A stretch of 64,000 nucleotides of DNA from Linyphia triangularis (GCA_963978545.1 OZ021732.1:60736714-60800713); one strand, 5' to 3'; counted from the stretch's first letter, positions 36,215 to 49,114 are shown. A program made the numbers and translations. The notes: generated by a model from the sequence alone, not told the origin.

Positions 36215-38927
36215 ATTATTTTGAACATTATGTAATGATTTATTTTTATAGTTAAAAAATATATATATATATAATTTTTATTCAAATTCGATTAGTTCAG
36301 AGATAATTAAGTAGCAGATATTATAAGTAATTTTAATTGTGGTTCATTGGAGCAAAATTAAATTTTTGTACAGAATAATCCTCTGCATATAAAAGGAAAG
36401 TTTAATTTTTCACAAAATGATATTCTACCTACTAAAAGATGATACATAGTGTAACAGTAGTTGGAAACTCGTAAAGCCAATACTTGGAAAATATTCTAGT
36501 TTTAACTTTTTCTTTTCATTAAATGAGTTTCTATAATGCATATACTCTTAAACTTTACAGTGTTAATAAAACTAAACACATTCATGTGAAAAAAAAAAAT
36601 ATGTGTCAAAACAAGCGCTTAGAAAAGTAGGCAGGATACATTCGCTTCCAAATTTTTTCTGTTATCTATTAAAATACAAAAATCAATAATTTGTTTTGCT
36701 TAAAATTGCAACTTTAAATGGTATTTTGAATTTGAATTTCATAACCCCTTCCGAAAATATGAGCAATATGAAAAAGCAATGTGAATATATATATGTGAAT
36801 ATGAAAAATATGAGCAATACTGTTTTAACATGGGTGTTCCACATTGTTACCACATGCAGGGGCGGATTTAGAGGTCAATCAAGGGGGGTGCGATTATGAA
36901 TGGGAGTGTTTACAGTGGCGGTGATAGTTTGTCAACTTGGGGAAGAAGGGGGAGGAGGGGTATCATCAATTAGTATGATACTATCAGGGTTCAATGAAAA
37001 ATAAAAATTAGAGGGTTTGACAATCCTCTTTTGCACCCCATGTAACAAATTACCCCGAAAATGTAATAAAAAATTAAATTTTAAATATTTAGTATTTTTT
37101 ATTAAACAAAAAATATTTAAGAGCACAAAAAAATATCTCATGCAGATTAGGTGAAGTGTAAAAAGCTCAGCAACCATGAAAATTCAACTTTTTTATACAA
37201 GTTAATTTACCAATACATTTAACATCATAAATCAATTGATGCAGAAAAAGGCGATAGATCTTTTAACAACTTTAGACAACATTGCAGGTACGTAACACTC
37301 TATATTCATAAGGTTTTAATAATTTCCAAAGTTAAACAATTCTTTTCAACTCTGTTTGACATCACATTAGTGAATTAAAATATAAGTTACATAAACTTGA
37401 GACTACACACTATAATATTGGTCACTGCATTCAAATTTGATATGGTATTATTTACTGTTTCCAAATTTTCCTTCATTTAAATGAAAATGGAGAGTTTGGC
37501 GATATTTTTGGCAATAATTTTTACGTGAGACAAGAAAAATAGTAATAATAATAAAAAAAAACGCATAACCGACGAAATTGGTGATGATATTCAATAGACA
37601 TTACACTGTCCTTTTTTGAACGAAAAGCAGAAAGATATCAATAGTTGATGGGCGATGCACAAGGGCAGAGAGCTCTGCGTTAAAGACACACATTTTTCAA
37701 CTTTTTACGCTTTTATCAGATTTCTACGGGAAATTCGGAGGTGGGGGCGATTAAAACACCTTAAGAGGCATTAGATTCATGATTTCACCCTTAAGTGAAT
37801 GCTCAAACCTAATCGTAGGTCCCATGGCTACCACTAGCCCGCACACCAAATTTGAATATCGTACGTCAATTCGTTTAGGAGCTATGCTGACCATGTACGC
37901 ATAGACATTTTATCTAGACCACTTTATTGATATAAGTTGATATTGATAAGCCTTTATTGATAAGCCATATAAGCCCTTTTCATCTTAAAGTTTTATATTT
38001 TCCTTTAGTAGCAAAAATTCTCTAAAAAGACGGATTTTTATTGTACCCAACCTGTACTTTAATATAAATTTTGAGATTGGTTTAACATAACTGTATATTT
38101 TCTCTTATAAATATGATTTAAAAAGAACTTAAATTAGGAAAATGTACTCAAAGCCCTTCTTAAACCGTCAACACACAAATCACCATAATAAAAAAATAAA
38201 AAAAAAGCAGCAGGTTTTTCAAACAATAAACTTAACATTATCTGAAAATTAGTTTGTTTTAACTCTCTGCGTTTTATTCAAATAAAATTCCAAACTAAAT
38301 TAGTTACAGCAGGTGAAATTGTAATAATAATTTTCATATAACCATAGGACCTGCTTTTTCATCACAAGTAGCATCTCTAATCGGTTACATATTGTGTCTC
38401 ATATTAGATATATTAGTAGTCATATTACCATCAATTTTGAGTCACAAACACAAAAACACATTTAAAATTAAAATTAAAAAAAAAAAAAAAAAAAAAAAAA
38501 CATTTAAAAAGATTTTAACATTAAATGATTTAAATTATTTGTAAGTCATCGGTATTGTTCCTAATATTTCAGTAATTTATACTTAAATAATCAACTCGCA
38601 CAAAACAATTTTGGCTTTTATTTAACAGAGCAAATAAAAACTGTCAAAAGCTGCGAATGCGCAATATTTACAAATTTGCAATCTAAGCTGACCAGTTTTG
38701 AAATTACAATATGTTAAATTACTTGATATTCTAGTAGCAATAAATGTTGCTGTACCGGATATTTCCAGATATTGCACCGGAACAACGTTAAATTCTGATT
38801 AGTTTGTTTATCAAGCAGAGAACATCTACCAGATGGTCTTTCAAGGGAAAAATGGACTTCATCTTAAATAAGAGAAACATCAGAAAACTATCAGGAAGTA
38901 GCTCAACAATCGACGCGAGATTACTAG

Positions 38928-39087
38928 TCAAAATTTGTAAAGTGTTTACTCAATTTGAAAACAGACTACAGAGAGCCAAATATTGCTCGATCCGGTGAAT
39001 TTTCGCGAGGTGTGAGATTGGAGCATATAGCAATATTTAAAAACGTGTTTGGCTATGATCCTGAATATTTTGAAAAGAAGTTAAAAG
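38928..39087 (+). CDS. exon-like open segment inside element A
   Basis: An acceptor-like ATTACTAG at about 38920-38927 opens a frame reading SKFVKCLLNLKTDYREPNIA, then RSGEFSRGVRLEHIAIFKNV, then FGYDPEYFEKKLK. It ends at AAAG followed by GTAATA. The peptide is well mixed, unlike chance AT-rich frames. The related element B has a counterpart near 41190-41310 that keeps the TATTTTGAAAAGAAGTT block but is broken by stops. It may be a remnant of the element's own protein or of captured sequence. The family is not recognised. Confidence 0.3.
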
Positions 39088-39557
39088 GTAATATGGAACT
39101 CACTTTATTCTGTTAAGGATAAATTAAATTTTATAATTTACGAAAGCAATTTTGTTTGACATTATCAAAGGGCTTTTATGATTTTGCATATGAAAGGGTG
39201 CAGATACAAAGGGTTAATCCAGTAAAATCAGTTTATTTTTACAAGAATTACATATTGTATTATAATCTATTCATATACTGGTGGTATTGAATTGAGAGTT
39301 ACGTTGATAATTGCATAAAATGCCAAATATGAGTGTATAGTATAAATCACTACTTCTGATTATTCTGTAAAAAATGAAATATTCAAACATATTTAGAAAA
39401 AAAAAAGCAAACGTCTAAACTGAAACAAATTGTTAATGAAATATTACATTTTGTAAAATAAATAGTAACATTTAAAAAATCTTATCATGCTTATATATTA
39501 CTGTCAATTATCTTGCACTGCCATACCAATTGAAGAAACAAAGTCTTGACATCGCAC

Positions 39558-42500
39558 CAGTGGCGGCTCGTGGGTATTAAAAGTGAGGGGGCCCAAATTA
39601 ACAATTGCATGTCATGGGGGGAAGGAAACATGCAAATATCAAGACACATGAATTTCATGTAATTTTGTAAATGTTACTTAAATATATATGGGAAAAGACA
39701 ACAATATAAAACAGTTAAACTATCTAAGCATACTGATATCTGATAAAGTAAATATTTCAATAAAAGGAATTATTATTATACGAAAACGACGCGATGTTTC
39801 GTTTGAGAATGGACGACGTCAAGACGTGAATGTACTTGTACCTTTTGCTTTTGAAAATTAAAAATGAAGCGAAGAATTCCTAGGCAAAAAAGTAAAGTAC
39901 AGACCTCAAATTATTCAATTGAACGTAAAATTACGGCATATCTATTTATAAATTGTTCCGTAAGAAATCCGATACTCATTCAAGATTGAAAATTCCTGAT
40001 TTGAAGCTGTAGCCGCTTTGCACCCTTTTGTATGCGATCTGCACCCCCTTGCCACTGTCTATGCGTTTGAGAGTTTAAATTTTTTATTTATGGAAATTAT
40101 TTTAAGGATCTTCTGGTCTTCCGGGAAGCCTACCAAGAGCTGGACGCTATCTCAATGACCAGTGGTCAGTGATTAGGAACAGCCATAAGTACAATATTAT
40201 CGGAACTCACTGTAAGATTGAAAAAAAAAAAAAAAAGAGTGTTAAAGTTTACCTTTTTGCTCCCCCCCCCCCTCCCCCCCGTTAAATATAAATAGTTACT
40301 CCTAATCATATAATGAAAAGCATGTTATAATTAATAATTTTATTAAATTAAGAATAGAGAACACATTAAAATGAACTCATGTCGATTGGACGAAGTGTAA
40401 AAGCTAAACAGCTTTGAAGATAAAACTTTTTTAATATAAGAAAAGTTACCAATATTTTCAACAGTATAAAACATTTTATGTACAATACAGGTGGCTGGAT
40501 TAGATACCAAGAGTGTAGGAAGCAAAAGCTTTTTTATTTTGTTTGACATAATAATAAATTAAAATACTAATCACAAAAAAATAAGTTAAAGTATGAAAAC
40601 CGATGTCACTCAATTTCTATTCTGTATTTAAGAAAAAGAAAACAAAGAGTTAGGGAAGAGTTATAAAATAAAAAATAAAGTCAAAACCGTGGTTAAAAAT
40701 TCTTTAGAAATCACAGGGGAAAATTTTTCATCAAATATTACATGAATCATAGAAAAAAGAAACAAGAAGAAAAAAAAATGCCGACAGCAACAATTTCACT
40801 TTTCGTAACCTTAGAGTAAATACTTAAATAAATAATTTTATAATATTTTAAAATAATTTAAATAAATCCTTTTAAAGACATCGGTATTGCTCCTAATATT
40901 CAAGTAAATGATATTTTATGAATCAATTCATGCAAAATAATTTTGGCTTAACATTAGAACTAATGAAAAATGCCATTAACTTAGAATGGGCAATATTTAT
41001 AAATTTGCAACCACAGTCAAAGGTATTGTTATATTGACCAGTTCAACAGTTTTAATTTAAATTCATGAAAAAATGAATAATTATTTGATTTGAGGATGAA
41101 TAATTACTTGAAAAACGCATTGCATATGCATCTCAAATTTGAGATGTCTACTTACATTGAAACCAACCTGCAAAACATCCGATGGGGCTCGATTCGACGA
41201 CATTTCACATGCGAATTGAATATATTGCCTCTGGTCAATGAGTTTTGACATAGCGATAGTTGAAAATAGGTATTTTACCATGATTCTTGATATTTTGAAA
41301 AGAAGTTGAGCAAACATGGAACTCGCTTCAAATTTTAATATTTTATTTAATTCAAAATTTATTTTGGCCGACCAAACGGTATAGTGGTTAGCGTGCTGGC
41401 TTCTAGACCGCGAGGTTGCGGGTTCGAGTCCCGTGTTGGCATGGATGTTAGTAAATGTATGTTGGTTTGTTAAATGACGAAATGTTTCGGCGCATTATAG
41501 CCCTCGTGTTGCTGACGGCGCCAGATAATCTGAATACAACCAACCAACCAAAATTTATTTTGAGAATTGGATCCTACCTGAGTTAAGAATAAACATCGTT
41601 TCTTCAATTTTAAGAATGCCCAAATTTTATTTGACAATTTCAAATTGCTTGTATCATTTTGCTTTTTAAAGGTTCATTGTAGGTTCATGATTCAAATTCT
41701 TTACTAAACGCTCATGAAATTTTTTTCTGGTAACAGTAACTAGATTTGCTTTATCTACATTTTACATATTATTTGGGAGAGAGGGAGAGGGGGGAGGGGA
41801 GTTTTGAAAATTCTGTAACTGTGACGTTTATCTTTTAACTTTAACATAGCATTATACGATGGCTTAGTTCTAGTGGAGCCACTTATTTAGAGAAGAACAT
41901 TTTTTATTCTCTGTATAGAAATTCTTCCGTTGATGGCATCGGATTGTAAGTTACGTTAATAGTTTAATAGGATATCAAATATTAATGTGAGACAAATCAC
42001 TTCTTCCGATCATATGGACGACATTTAAATACTCAAACATTTTTCGGGAAAAAATTAAATTTCTAAATAAAAACAATTTGCAGAGAAAATCTTACTCTTA
42101 CATTTTGAAAAACAAAGTGCGAAAATGAATGCAATGGATATTTATTGTAGCCACTTTTTTCGCACCGTCATACTAGAGGACCAACGTGCAATCGCCGTCT
42201 CTACAAAAAATGGCCATTCCTTTACAGAGATGTCCACCCAGAGCAGAGTTATCAGGGATGTTTTAGAAATTTTGTATTTATGCTTTGGCAAAACAGGATG
42301 TCACGTGAAAGTTGCAATCTTATATTCCCTATCGGTTTCAAATTCAAGATCGTCCGAAGAAGGGGTCATTTTGTCCCCAGGAAAACTAGCATCTTTAAGT
42401 CTTTAAGAGAAGGGTCGCTTTTTTGTAGTAATGATTGTGATTGATTAACATTTTTTCGGGTTTATTGCAAGAGCTCGCCCTGCTCCCTTCACAATAGTTA

Positions 42501-42661
42501 ATGTCTAATGACAGAATAAATAAGTTTAAAGCTTTTTTTTTTTAAATATTAAAAAAATCCCACAACAAAACAATATTAACAAGCATATATGTAAGTGGGG
42601 CCAGGGGCCAAAAAAGTGAGGGGGCCCAGGCCCCCCTGGCCCCCTGCACCAGCCGCCACTG
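39558..42661. mobile_element. hAT-like element B, nested in A
   Basis: The termini are CAGTGGCGGCTCGTG (left) and CAGTGGCGGCTGGTG (reverse complement of the right end). A perfect 8-bp target duplication, CATCGCAC, lies at 39550-39557 and 42662-42669. GTGAGGGGGCCC occurs near both ends. The element is 3104 bp, of which 196 bp is a later SINE insertion with its duplication. Blocks of its interior align with element A: about 40310-40500 with 37020-37200, 40860-41080 with 38520-38720, 41940-42110 with 39300-39480, and 42150-42410 with 42670-42960. B is thus a diverged relative that inserted into A. No transposase frame survives. Confidence 0.93.
41367..41549 (+). mobile_element. tRNA-derived SINE, family I, copy 3 (inside B)
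   Basis: A full-length copy has a perfect 13-bp duplication, AAAATTTATTTTG, at 41354-41366 and 41550-41562. The A-box-like and B-box motifs are intact, and the tail ends CAACCAACCA. It is nearly identical to the copy at 29959, so it is likely a recent insertion and the youngest layer of the nest. Confidence 0.96.
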
Positions 42662-43543
42662 CATCGCACGCACACTCCAACTCAAGCAAAAATGACCATT
42701 CCATTCACTTGTCACTTCCACCCAGAGTAGAGGCATTTTAGTAATTTGCAACTCACAATGGTGCAATGTCACGTGCATGGGAGGGGACAGTATGCCCCAC
42801 AAGTTTTATTGCTTTGTGTCCTTAGTTTCAAATTCAAGGTCAAGAAAGAAGGGGTCGTTTTTGTTGAACTTCTGGAGAGAACGAAGGGAAACTTTTCTTG
42901 GTCCTAATTTAGCGATAGCTTCTTCATCGGAACTTCTTACAACCTCTGTAGAATTGCAGTAATGCTATTGTACTGATTTGATCAAAGCTTTTTTTTAATT
43001 AGGAATTAGGCATTTTATTTTCCAATTATAATTAAAGGTTCTTGTTTTTTTTGTTTTTTTGTTTAATATTTTTAGTGCATGATTTTTTGTACGTTTAGGC
43101 GGTGCGATGGCACCCCGATATTAAACCTGTATAATTTATTGCCCTCTGATCAAGAAGACAAGAAGTATACCTGCAGAATGCTAATTGGAATAAAAAACTT
43201 GCCAGTTATTGGTCCCATCTCCTACTCACAAATGAGAAAATCGTGCTGAAATTGAGAAATTTTTTAATGGTATTGTGAGAAATTTTTTAATTTGAGAATC
43301 ACACAAGGGATAAAGATTCGTTGACCGGTACATTGCATGTCATCACAATCGCGATCTACTCGTCCCCTCTCAAGCCTATTCCTTCTACGGATTGTGAAAT
43401 AAGGAGCTCGGTTAGGTGGCTTAAGAATCTGTATTAATGAAACATGAAAAATGTCAGAAAAAGCTTAATTTTGTTTACCCCCTTTAAATCCATCGATATT
43501 GATATTAAATAAAAAATAGATCTTACGAATATTAAAAAAATGT

Positions 43544-43580
<37 letters not shown>

Positions 43581-43675
43581 AATTTGGAGGAAACGGCCAT
43601 TCAAAAATTATTTTGACGAGATACATCATGGGGGGTGCGGTCGCACCCCCCGCACCCCCCCTAAATCCGCGCCTG

Positions 43676-44256
43676 ACCACATGATAGTGTTCACTTTTAC
43701 CAATGTTGTTTAAATATGAATCTTCCACACGAGTGTTCAATCTTGATTCTTGCCAATGTTGTTTCAAGACATACTTTCCAGAAAAACTGTTTCTACAGCA
43801 CTAGTTCTTGGGCTCAAGAACTATAGTGCTGTAAAAACAGCATTATGGGATGTGTGTCTTGAAACAACATTGGTAAGATTCAATATTGAATACTCATGTG
43901 GAAGATTCATGTTTAAACAACATTGGTAAAAGTGAACACTATCATGGTGGTAACAATGGGATGCATCCATGTTGAAACAACATTGACATTCAACGTGGAA
44001 ACCACATGGGCAAAAATGAACACTCTCACGTGGAAACAATGTGACAAATCCACGTTGAAACAATATTGACATTCAACATTGAAACCACGTGATATATCTA
44101 CGTTGAAACAACGTTGGCACACAACATTGCATCCATGCTCCTTTAAGTGAACACTTCCACTTGAAAACAACGTTGCAGTTCCACGTTGAAACAACATTGT
44201 GCATGTTGGTATTTAACGTTGACACCACATTGAAACAACATGGTTGCGTTGCTTGG
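43676..44256. repeat. iterated-motif foldback repeat, right block
   Basis: The outer part (43950-44256) repeats CACGTTGAAACAACATTG-like units about ten times. The inner part (about 43677-43950) is an inverted repeat centred at about 43813, with GATAGTGTTCACTTTTACC at one end and its complement at the other. Sequence left of element A (about 36800-36856, TTTTAACATGGGTGTTCC then ACATTGTTACCACATG) continues the left arm. It matches the complement of 43940-43990, so A landed inside an arm. The end GTTGCTTGGG mirrors CCCAAGCAAC at 31544. Confidence 0.7.
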
Positions 44257-44883
44257 GAAGCAGTCTGTTGAAAAATGCATTTTTGTGCAGAACGATACAA
44301 ACCACATCAAGACAGATGGGTGCAGTTTCTCCTAAGACTTTTAGAACCGAAATTATAGCTATCATTTGGATTACTATTATTATTTATTTTGCCTACTGCG
44401 TACCATCGTGCAATCCCGCGTTAAAAACTGAACCATAGAAAACGTTGTATGTTGACGTGTTAATACTGTTTCATGTATATATAAAAAAATCCTTAAATTT
44501 TGATGTTGTATTGAAGGCAGTTTTGGAAAACAATGCATTTGAAAGTTTCGTGCTAAATTAAATTGTATATATGGCCTATCCCTTCCCAGATTACGGGCAT
44601 TTCATCTTAAAAGTTACTGCTATTATGGGAGAACGTCAGAATGTTTCATTACCACATTTAAAGTCAAGATCATCGTCATGTAAGAAATATTTTACTCTTA
44701 CCCTTCTTCGTAGTTATCTTCATATTCTTTATTTCTCCTTAATCTTGAAAGTAATTTCTACTTTCCACTTCCCTTCTCATTAATAAAGTGTATGGTCCGG
44801 AAGCTGCAACGTGCTCTTCCGCTTTCGAATTCAATACGCAGCTCAACTTCAAAACAACATTCACGAGAATAGCAGCAATTAAT
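44257..44883. promoter_or_regulatory. 5' flank of the sushi-domain gene
   Basis: This region lies between the foldback repeat and the start codon and should contain the promoter and 5' leader. No clear TATA box or initiator stands out. From 44788 the reading frame is open into the ATG at 44884, but there is no earlier in-frame ATG, so translation most likely starts at 44884. Confidence 0.35.
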
Positions 44884-47800
44884 ATGATCAGTTTCGTGCA
44901 GGTAACTGTGCTTTTCGGAACGGTACTACTGCTCTTTCACACATCGATTTCAGCAAAATCAAAAGGTAAAAGTAAGTTTCTCAACCTTTTCTTGGATGGC
45001 GCTATTGAGGATGTTCCGCTATTTTTGTTATTACACAAGACGCGAAATATAAAATTTAGAATTAATATTGATTATTTTAAATTCTTTAAACTTATCGAGA
45101 TTCTGTAATGGCTTTCCACCAAAAAAAGTTTACTTCCAGTTTTTGCTATTATCTTGATCACGCAACGAGATAAGTTTTTCTATTTAATGATGAACAACAT
45201 GTCAAAAGTACCATTAAAGTAAAGCGATTGTGGTAACAACTTATGAGTTCTTATTGATTCTCTCACCATGATCAAATCATCACTTCAGCAGTATAAAAAG
45301 AAACGGAAATAAATTTTTCAATTATAACTAAAAAGAAAAAAAAGTGTAGTTTATTTAGCATATTGTATAATTTGTAATAATGTGTATCATTAGTCACTAT
45401 ACCTATTAAAAAAAAATGTTTATTATCATGCTATAATATTATTTCATTCCTTTTATCATTTCATTTTATATGAGAAATTTTGTGTATGTAAGCTTATTGC
45501 AATGCATACACAAAATCCTTGTGCTACAAAATCCTGGTGGTTTTCCTACTTCTCAAATAATAACACACTTTTATCATTTAAAGAAAATAGTAGCTCCTCC
45601 CATTACTGTGGAATATGCTTGTATTGTCATTATTTTATGAACTTTTAAATATTTAAAATTTCTTAAAACTAATATGGAGTATTGAACTGCCAAAAATTTT
45701 TCAAGGCGAAATGAAAATGTATTCTTCGTGTGTAAATTATTATAAAACAATTTGTAAACAAACAAGAGTTAGTTTGCAATATGTTAAAAACACATATAGC
45801 GATTAATATGTTTTCAAATATTTATTTTTATTCAAGTTCAGCATTAGATTAATAATAAAATAAGCAAATAGTTTCCTGGGTTGGATTTAGGAGGCATTAA
45901 TAACAACAAAGATCTTTTAAAAAAGAAATATTCAGTTATATTTAAAGTGATAACTTTAGAATAATCCTACTTCTATCTTTAAAGCAAAATCAAGTCTTCT
46001 TTTACAATAAAGTAAATGAAAAACTTTTAAGACTTGCATTAATTCTGGAATGGAAGCTATAAATAAAGAGTCTGTATTTAAAAATAAAAACCATCTTATA
46101 GTCTTTAAAATAGTATTCTTAATTATTTTTTTAAGGCTTTTAATATTAATTTAACATACATCAATATACAATCTAAAAGTGTTTTTTATAAAAACTGGAA
46201 TCAAAACTTTAATTTCGACATTTATTGTGGAAATATATGGCTTTTAATTAGATTAAAAAAATTTACTCGTAAATAAGTTCAAAATTTTAGATGTTTAATG
46301 AAAATACTATATCAATAACGATGATTCATGCATATTCTGGCTTAAAGGATGTGGATCTAAACATAATTATTAGTAGAAACAGACAGATTTGCACAAACAA
46401 ACGAAACAAAAAAAAAACCATCAGATTATCTATGGAAATGTTTGTCAAAATAATCTCTTAAAGTCACATGAAATTTATTTTTGATATAACATTCATGAAT
46501 CTAGCCTGAGAAATGACTTTCAAGTAGTAAAAATGAAATTACATTCTACATATACGTATTCCTCATTAGCTCAAACAGAAAAAAAAAATACTAATTTAAA
46601 TACATCCAAGATTATTTTGAAATTTTTACAAATATAGTCTCAGAGAAGACAATACTACTGATAAAAAGTAAATGTTTCATTTTCAGAAACGAGTTGGATT
46701 TTGACAGTCATCGTCACATGAGGGTATTGCTACACAGGCTTTAATTATAATACAACCAGTTAGAATTTCCTTTTTGAACTTTCAGAACTGTATTTGAATA
46801 TACCACTCGCGTTATAATTTGACGAATAATTATAATTTGTTTTTCTTCCATGTCGCAGCAAAAAAACATATTAACTAGGGGTTAGTTGAAGAAACAAGAC
46901 AGACGATAAATAAATGCAAGCGATAATCCAGTTCAGTACAGTAAATCATATCAACAAGACCTTCCATTTAACATATAACACACGTATGTAGTATTTGCAG
47001 TATTGTAGGGAATTTTGATTTGGGAAAAATGGTAGAGAAAGCTTTTGTTGTAGCTTCTCTTATAGTTTTAAGTAAAAGCTAAAAGTAAAAATAAATTGCG
47101 ATTCCCTTTCTTATGAGCATTGATATTTTTTAAATCCTTTATATTAACTACGATTTTGTGTGTGGGTGTGTATGTTTGTCGCTGCCGGGAAATATGCGGA
47201 GGCCTAATTAACCCACTTGCCATAATGCAATCGAGCTGAAACTTGGCCGGTAGATTCGATGTCGAGGACAATGCATTCTACCAAATTTTGGGGTCCTGTC
47301 ACTCTCACCTGTCACTCAAACCTGTCACTCTCACTAAAGGTGGCTTTTAAACACGCTTCTATAATGGCTTCGAAATACAATAAACTCTATTTAATCGATC
47401 ATCGTTGAAACTCTTTCCTGTTGCCAAAATTGTTAACTTTTACTCAAGTTCTATTATCCAGACATAAAGTTTAATTCAAACATGTTCAATTTGGCAATAT
47501 ATAACGACTGAAACCTTTCCCTATTAAGGTTGACGAGACAAAATTTTGGGAGGGCTAATGAACCCATTCTTCGTCTTTCAAACCAGCTGAATCTTGGCAA
47601 ATAGACTTGTTGTAGTTGACAATGTATTCAATCAAGTTTTTGGGGCAAAAAGGAAGTTGGTAAATAGCTCGGAATGAATCTTTTGTTCTTAGTGGTCAAA
47701 CACAATAAAAACTCGATCTGAGCTCAAGAAGTTGCAATTGCACATAAAAATTGGCACTGCATATAAAGGATTTCTATTAAAAACTTTGTTTTTTTGAGTT

Positions 47801-49114
47801 ATATTATTAATTTTTAATTTTCCCGTTGGTTTTGTTACCCCCCTTCCCATTGACTTTCAACTAGACTACGATCTCTATTTTCTCACGTATACTTCTTAAA
47901 TATCTTGTATATTTTTTCTAGAGGCTATTTTTTTTTTTATGACAATCCCTTTTCTTCTCTATATACAAAACCAAAATTGATAAATGAATACCTATTTAAA
48001 GGTTAAGATTTCTGAAGAATAGTTTATTTAAAATAGCACATTGTGTTATTTGTTTAAAAGCCAAAGTTAAATTTTTTTATTTTGGTAGTCTATTGAAGAA
48101 GGCTCTGTGTAAAGGGTATTTTGGTACTCAATAAAAAGGGGACTCTATGTAGGAGATGCATTGACTTGGCCCAGCAATGACATCTTCTACCATAGTACTT
48201 TAGTACTTTAAGAAGAACTCATAGTAAGGGTCATTTCCTACACTCGTTGTATTTCATTTTTCTTGACCCGTTCATTTAGAAACTACTTTGTATAAAACCT
48301 TGAAATTTGGTGAGTAAGTACGAAAATGACCTCTTAATGAACTGACATAAATTAAAAACTTGAAAATAGTCTAATACATTTTATTTTATAAATGAATAAT
48401 AAAAAAGCAAAAGGGTTTCAAATATAAAATAAAATATATGTTATTTTCGAGTTTTTAATTAATGAGATTTAATTAAGTGATCATTTTCGTCATACTCACC
48501 AAATTTATAGTAGTTTCTAATTGGACCTGGTCAGGAGATTGTAACATAACGAGTATAAGAAATTATCCTTACTAGGAATACCTCTTAAACTATAATAAAA
48601 CAATGTATTGTTGTTTTAAAGATGTAGTTCGTCCCTTTAAAAAATTCTCTTTATTATTTGTTAATAAATTGAACTTAAAGGTTAAAGATGTTACTAGTGT
48701 GATGGAAGTACGGAATACGATAAATCAATAGACTGACTATTTACACGAGCAATGTCGTGCCTATGTCTGCTTTCTAACTCAAGTTTCATTAAGTCTTTCA
48801 GCAATAATAATGTCACTCTGGTGAACTTTTTTTTTAAAGTAATTATTCAAAGAAATTTTAACTGCGCATGTTGCGCACTGGCCACTAGTACTAGTTAATA
48901 ACTCTTAACTGTATTTTCCCTTTTCGATTAGCACGAGTGCAGACTTGTCAGCCGTTCCCTTACGCTACTCTGGAACACGGGAGAATCACGTCTTCAGGAA
49001 AACAGAAGTACACTTTCTCCTGCGACCCTAACTACTTTTTAGCATCCCCAAGGCAGGTGCGATGCTGGAGAGGGAAATGGTCATCCACTCGACAACCCCT
49101 GTGCATCAAGTCCG
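44884..49114 (+). CDS. secreted sushi/CCP-domain protein, 5' part (two exons)
   Basis: Exon 1 (44884-44971) encodes a signal peptide. It starts MISFVQV, has a hydrophobic core TVLFGTVLLLF and a small-residue region HTSISA, with likely cleavage after residue 24. It ends at a perfect donor, GTAAGT, in phase 1 (an alternative donor six bases earlier keeps the frame). After a 3960-bp intron, exon 2 (48932-49114) has acceptor CTTTTCGATTAG and donor CCG then GTGAGT. It is phase 1 at both ends, the usual format of a sushi domain exon. It holds one full domain with cysteines at about residues 35, 60, 74 and 87 and the conserved tryptophan at 79 (RCWRGKW), plus a YTFSCDPNY core. Such domains mediate extracellular binding in complement-like, adhesion and clotting proteins. 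There is no stop codon, so the gene continues downstream. The precise family member cannot be named. Confidence 0.8.
44972..48931 (+). other. intron 1 of the sushi-domain gene
   Basis: The intron is bounded by GTAAGT and TTCGATTAG. It is AT-rich. It contains two related segments, AATCGAGCTGAAACTTGGCC at about 47228 and CAGCTGAATCTTGGCAAATA at about 47584. Each is followed by a GACAATG(C/T)ATTC block, and both are related to the complement of 14050-14100, so they are pieces of a dispersed repeat. Nothing else is recognised. Confidence 0.7.

Larger units (their letters stand above)
36857..43675. mobile_element. hAT-like element A, host of nested insertions
   Basis: The left end is CAGGGGCGGATTTAGAGG at 36857. 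The right end, read in reverse complement, is CAGGCGCGGATTTAGGGG. A perfect 8-bp target duplication, ACCACATG, lies at 36849-36856 and 43676-43683. The 8-bp duplication and CAG-type termini fit the hAT superfamily. Both subtermini are G-rich, with GGGGGGTGCG. The span is 6.8 kb, but 3.1 kb of it is the later insertion of element B, leaving about 3.7 kb of A. No intact transposase is present. A runs at 38476-38500 and T runs at 43546-43579 lie inside. It inserted into the iterated-motif foldback repeat. Confidence 0.92.

Noticed and set aside
39780..40200. Less AT-rich patches inside element B as host exons
   Set aside because: They lie within the target-duplication-bounded element and show no continuous frame or splice pair.
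43465..44300. Several overlapping minus-strand frames with repeated Cys-Phe-Asn-Val peptides
   Set aside because: They arise from the iterated CACGTTGAAACAACATTG motif and shift frame with unit length. They share no conserved family and are best seen as repeat translation.
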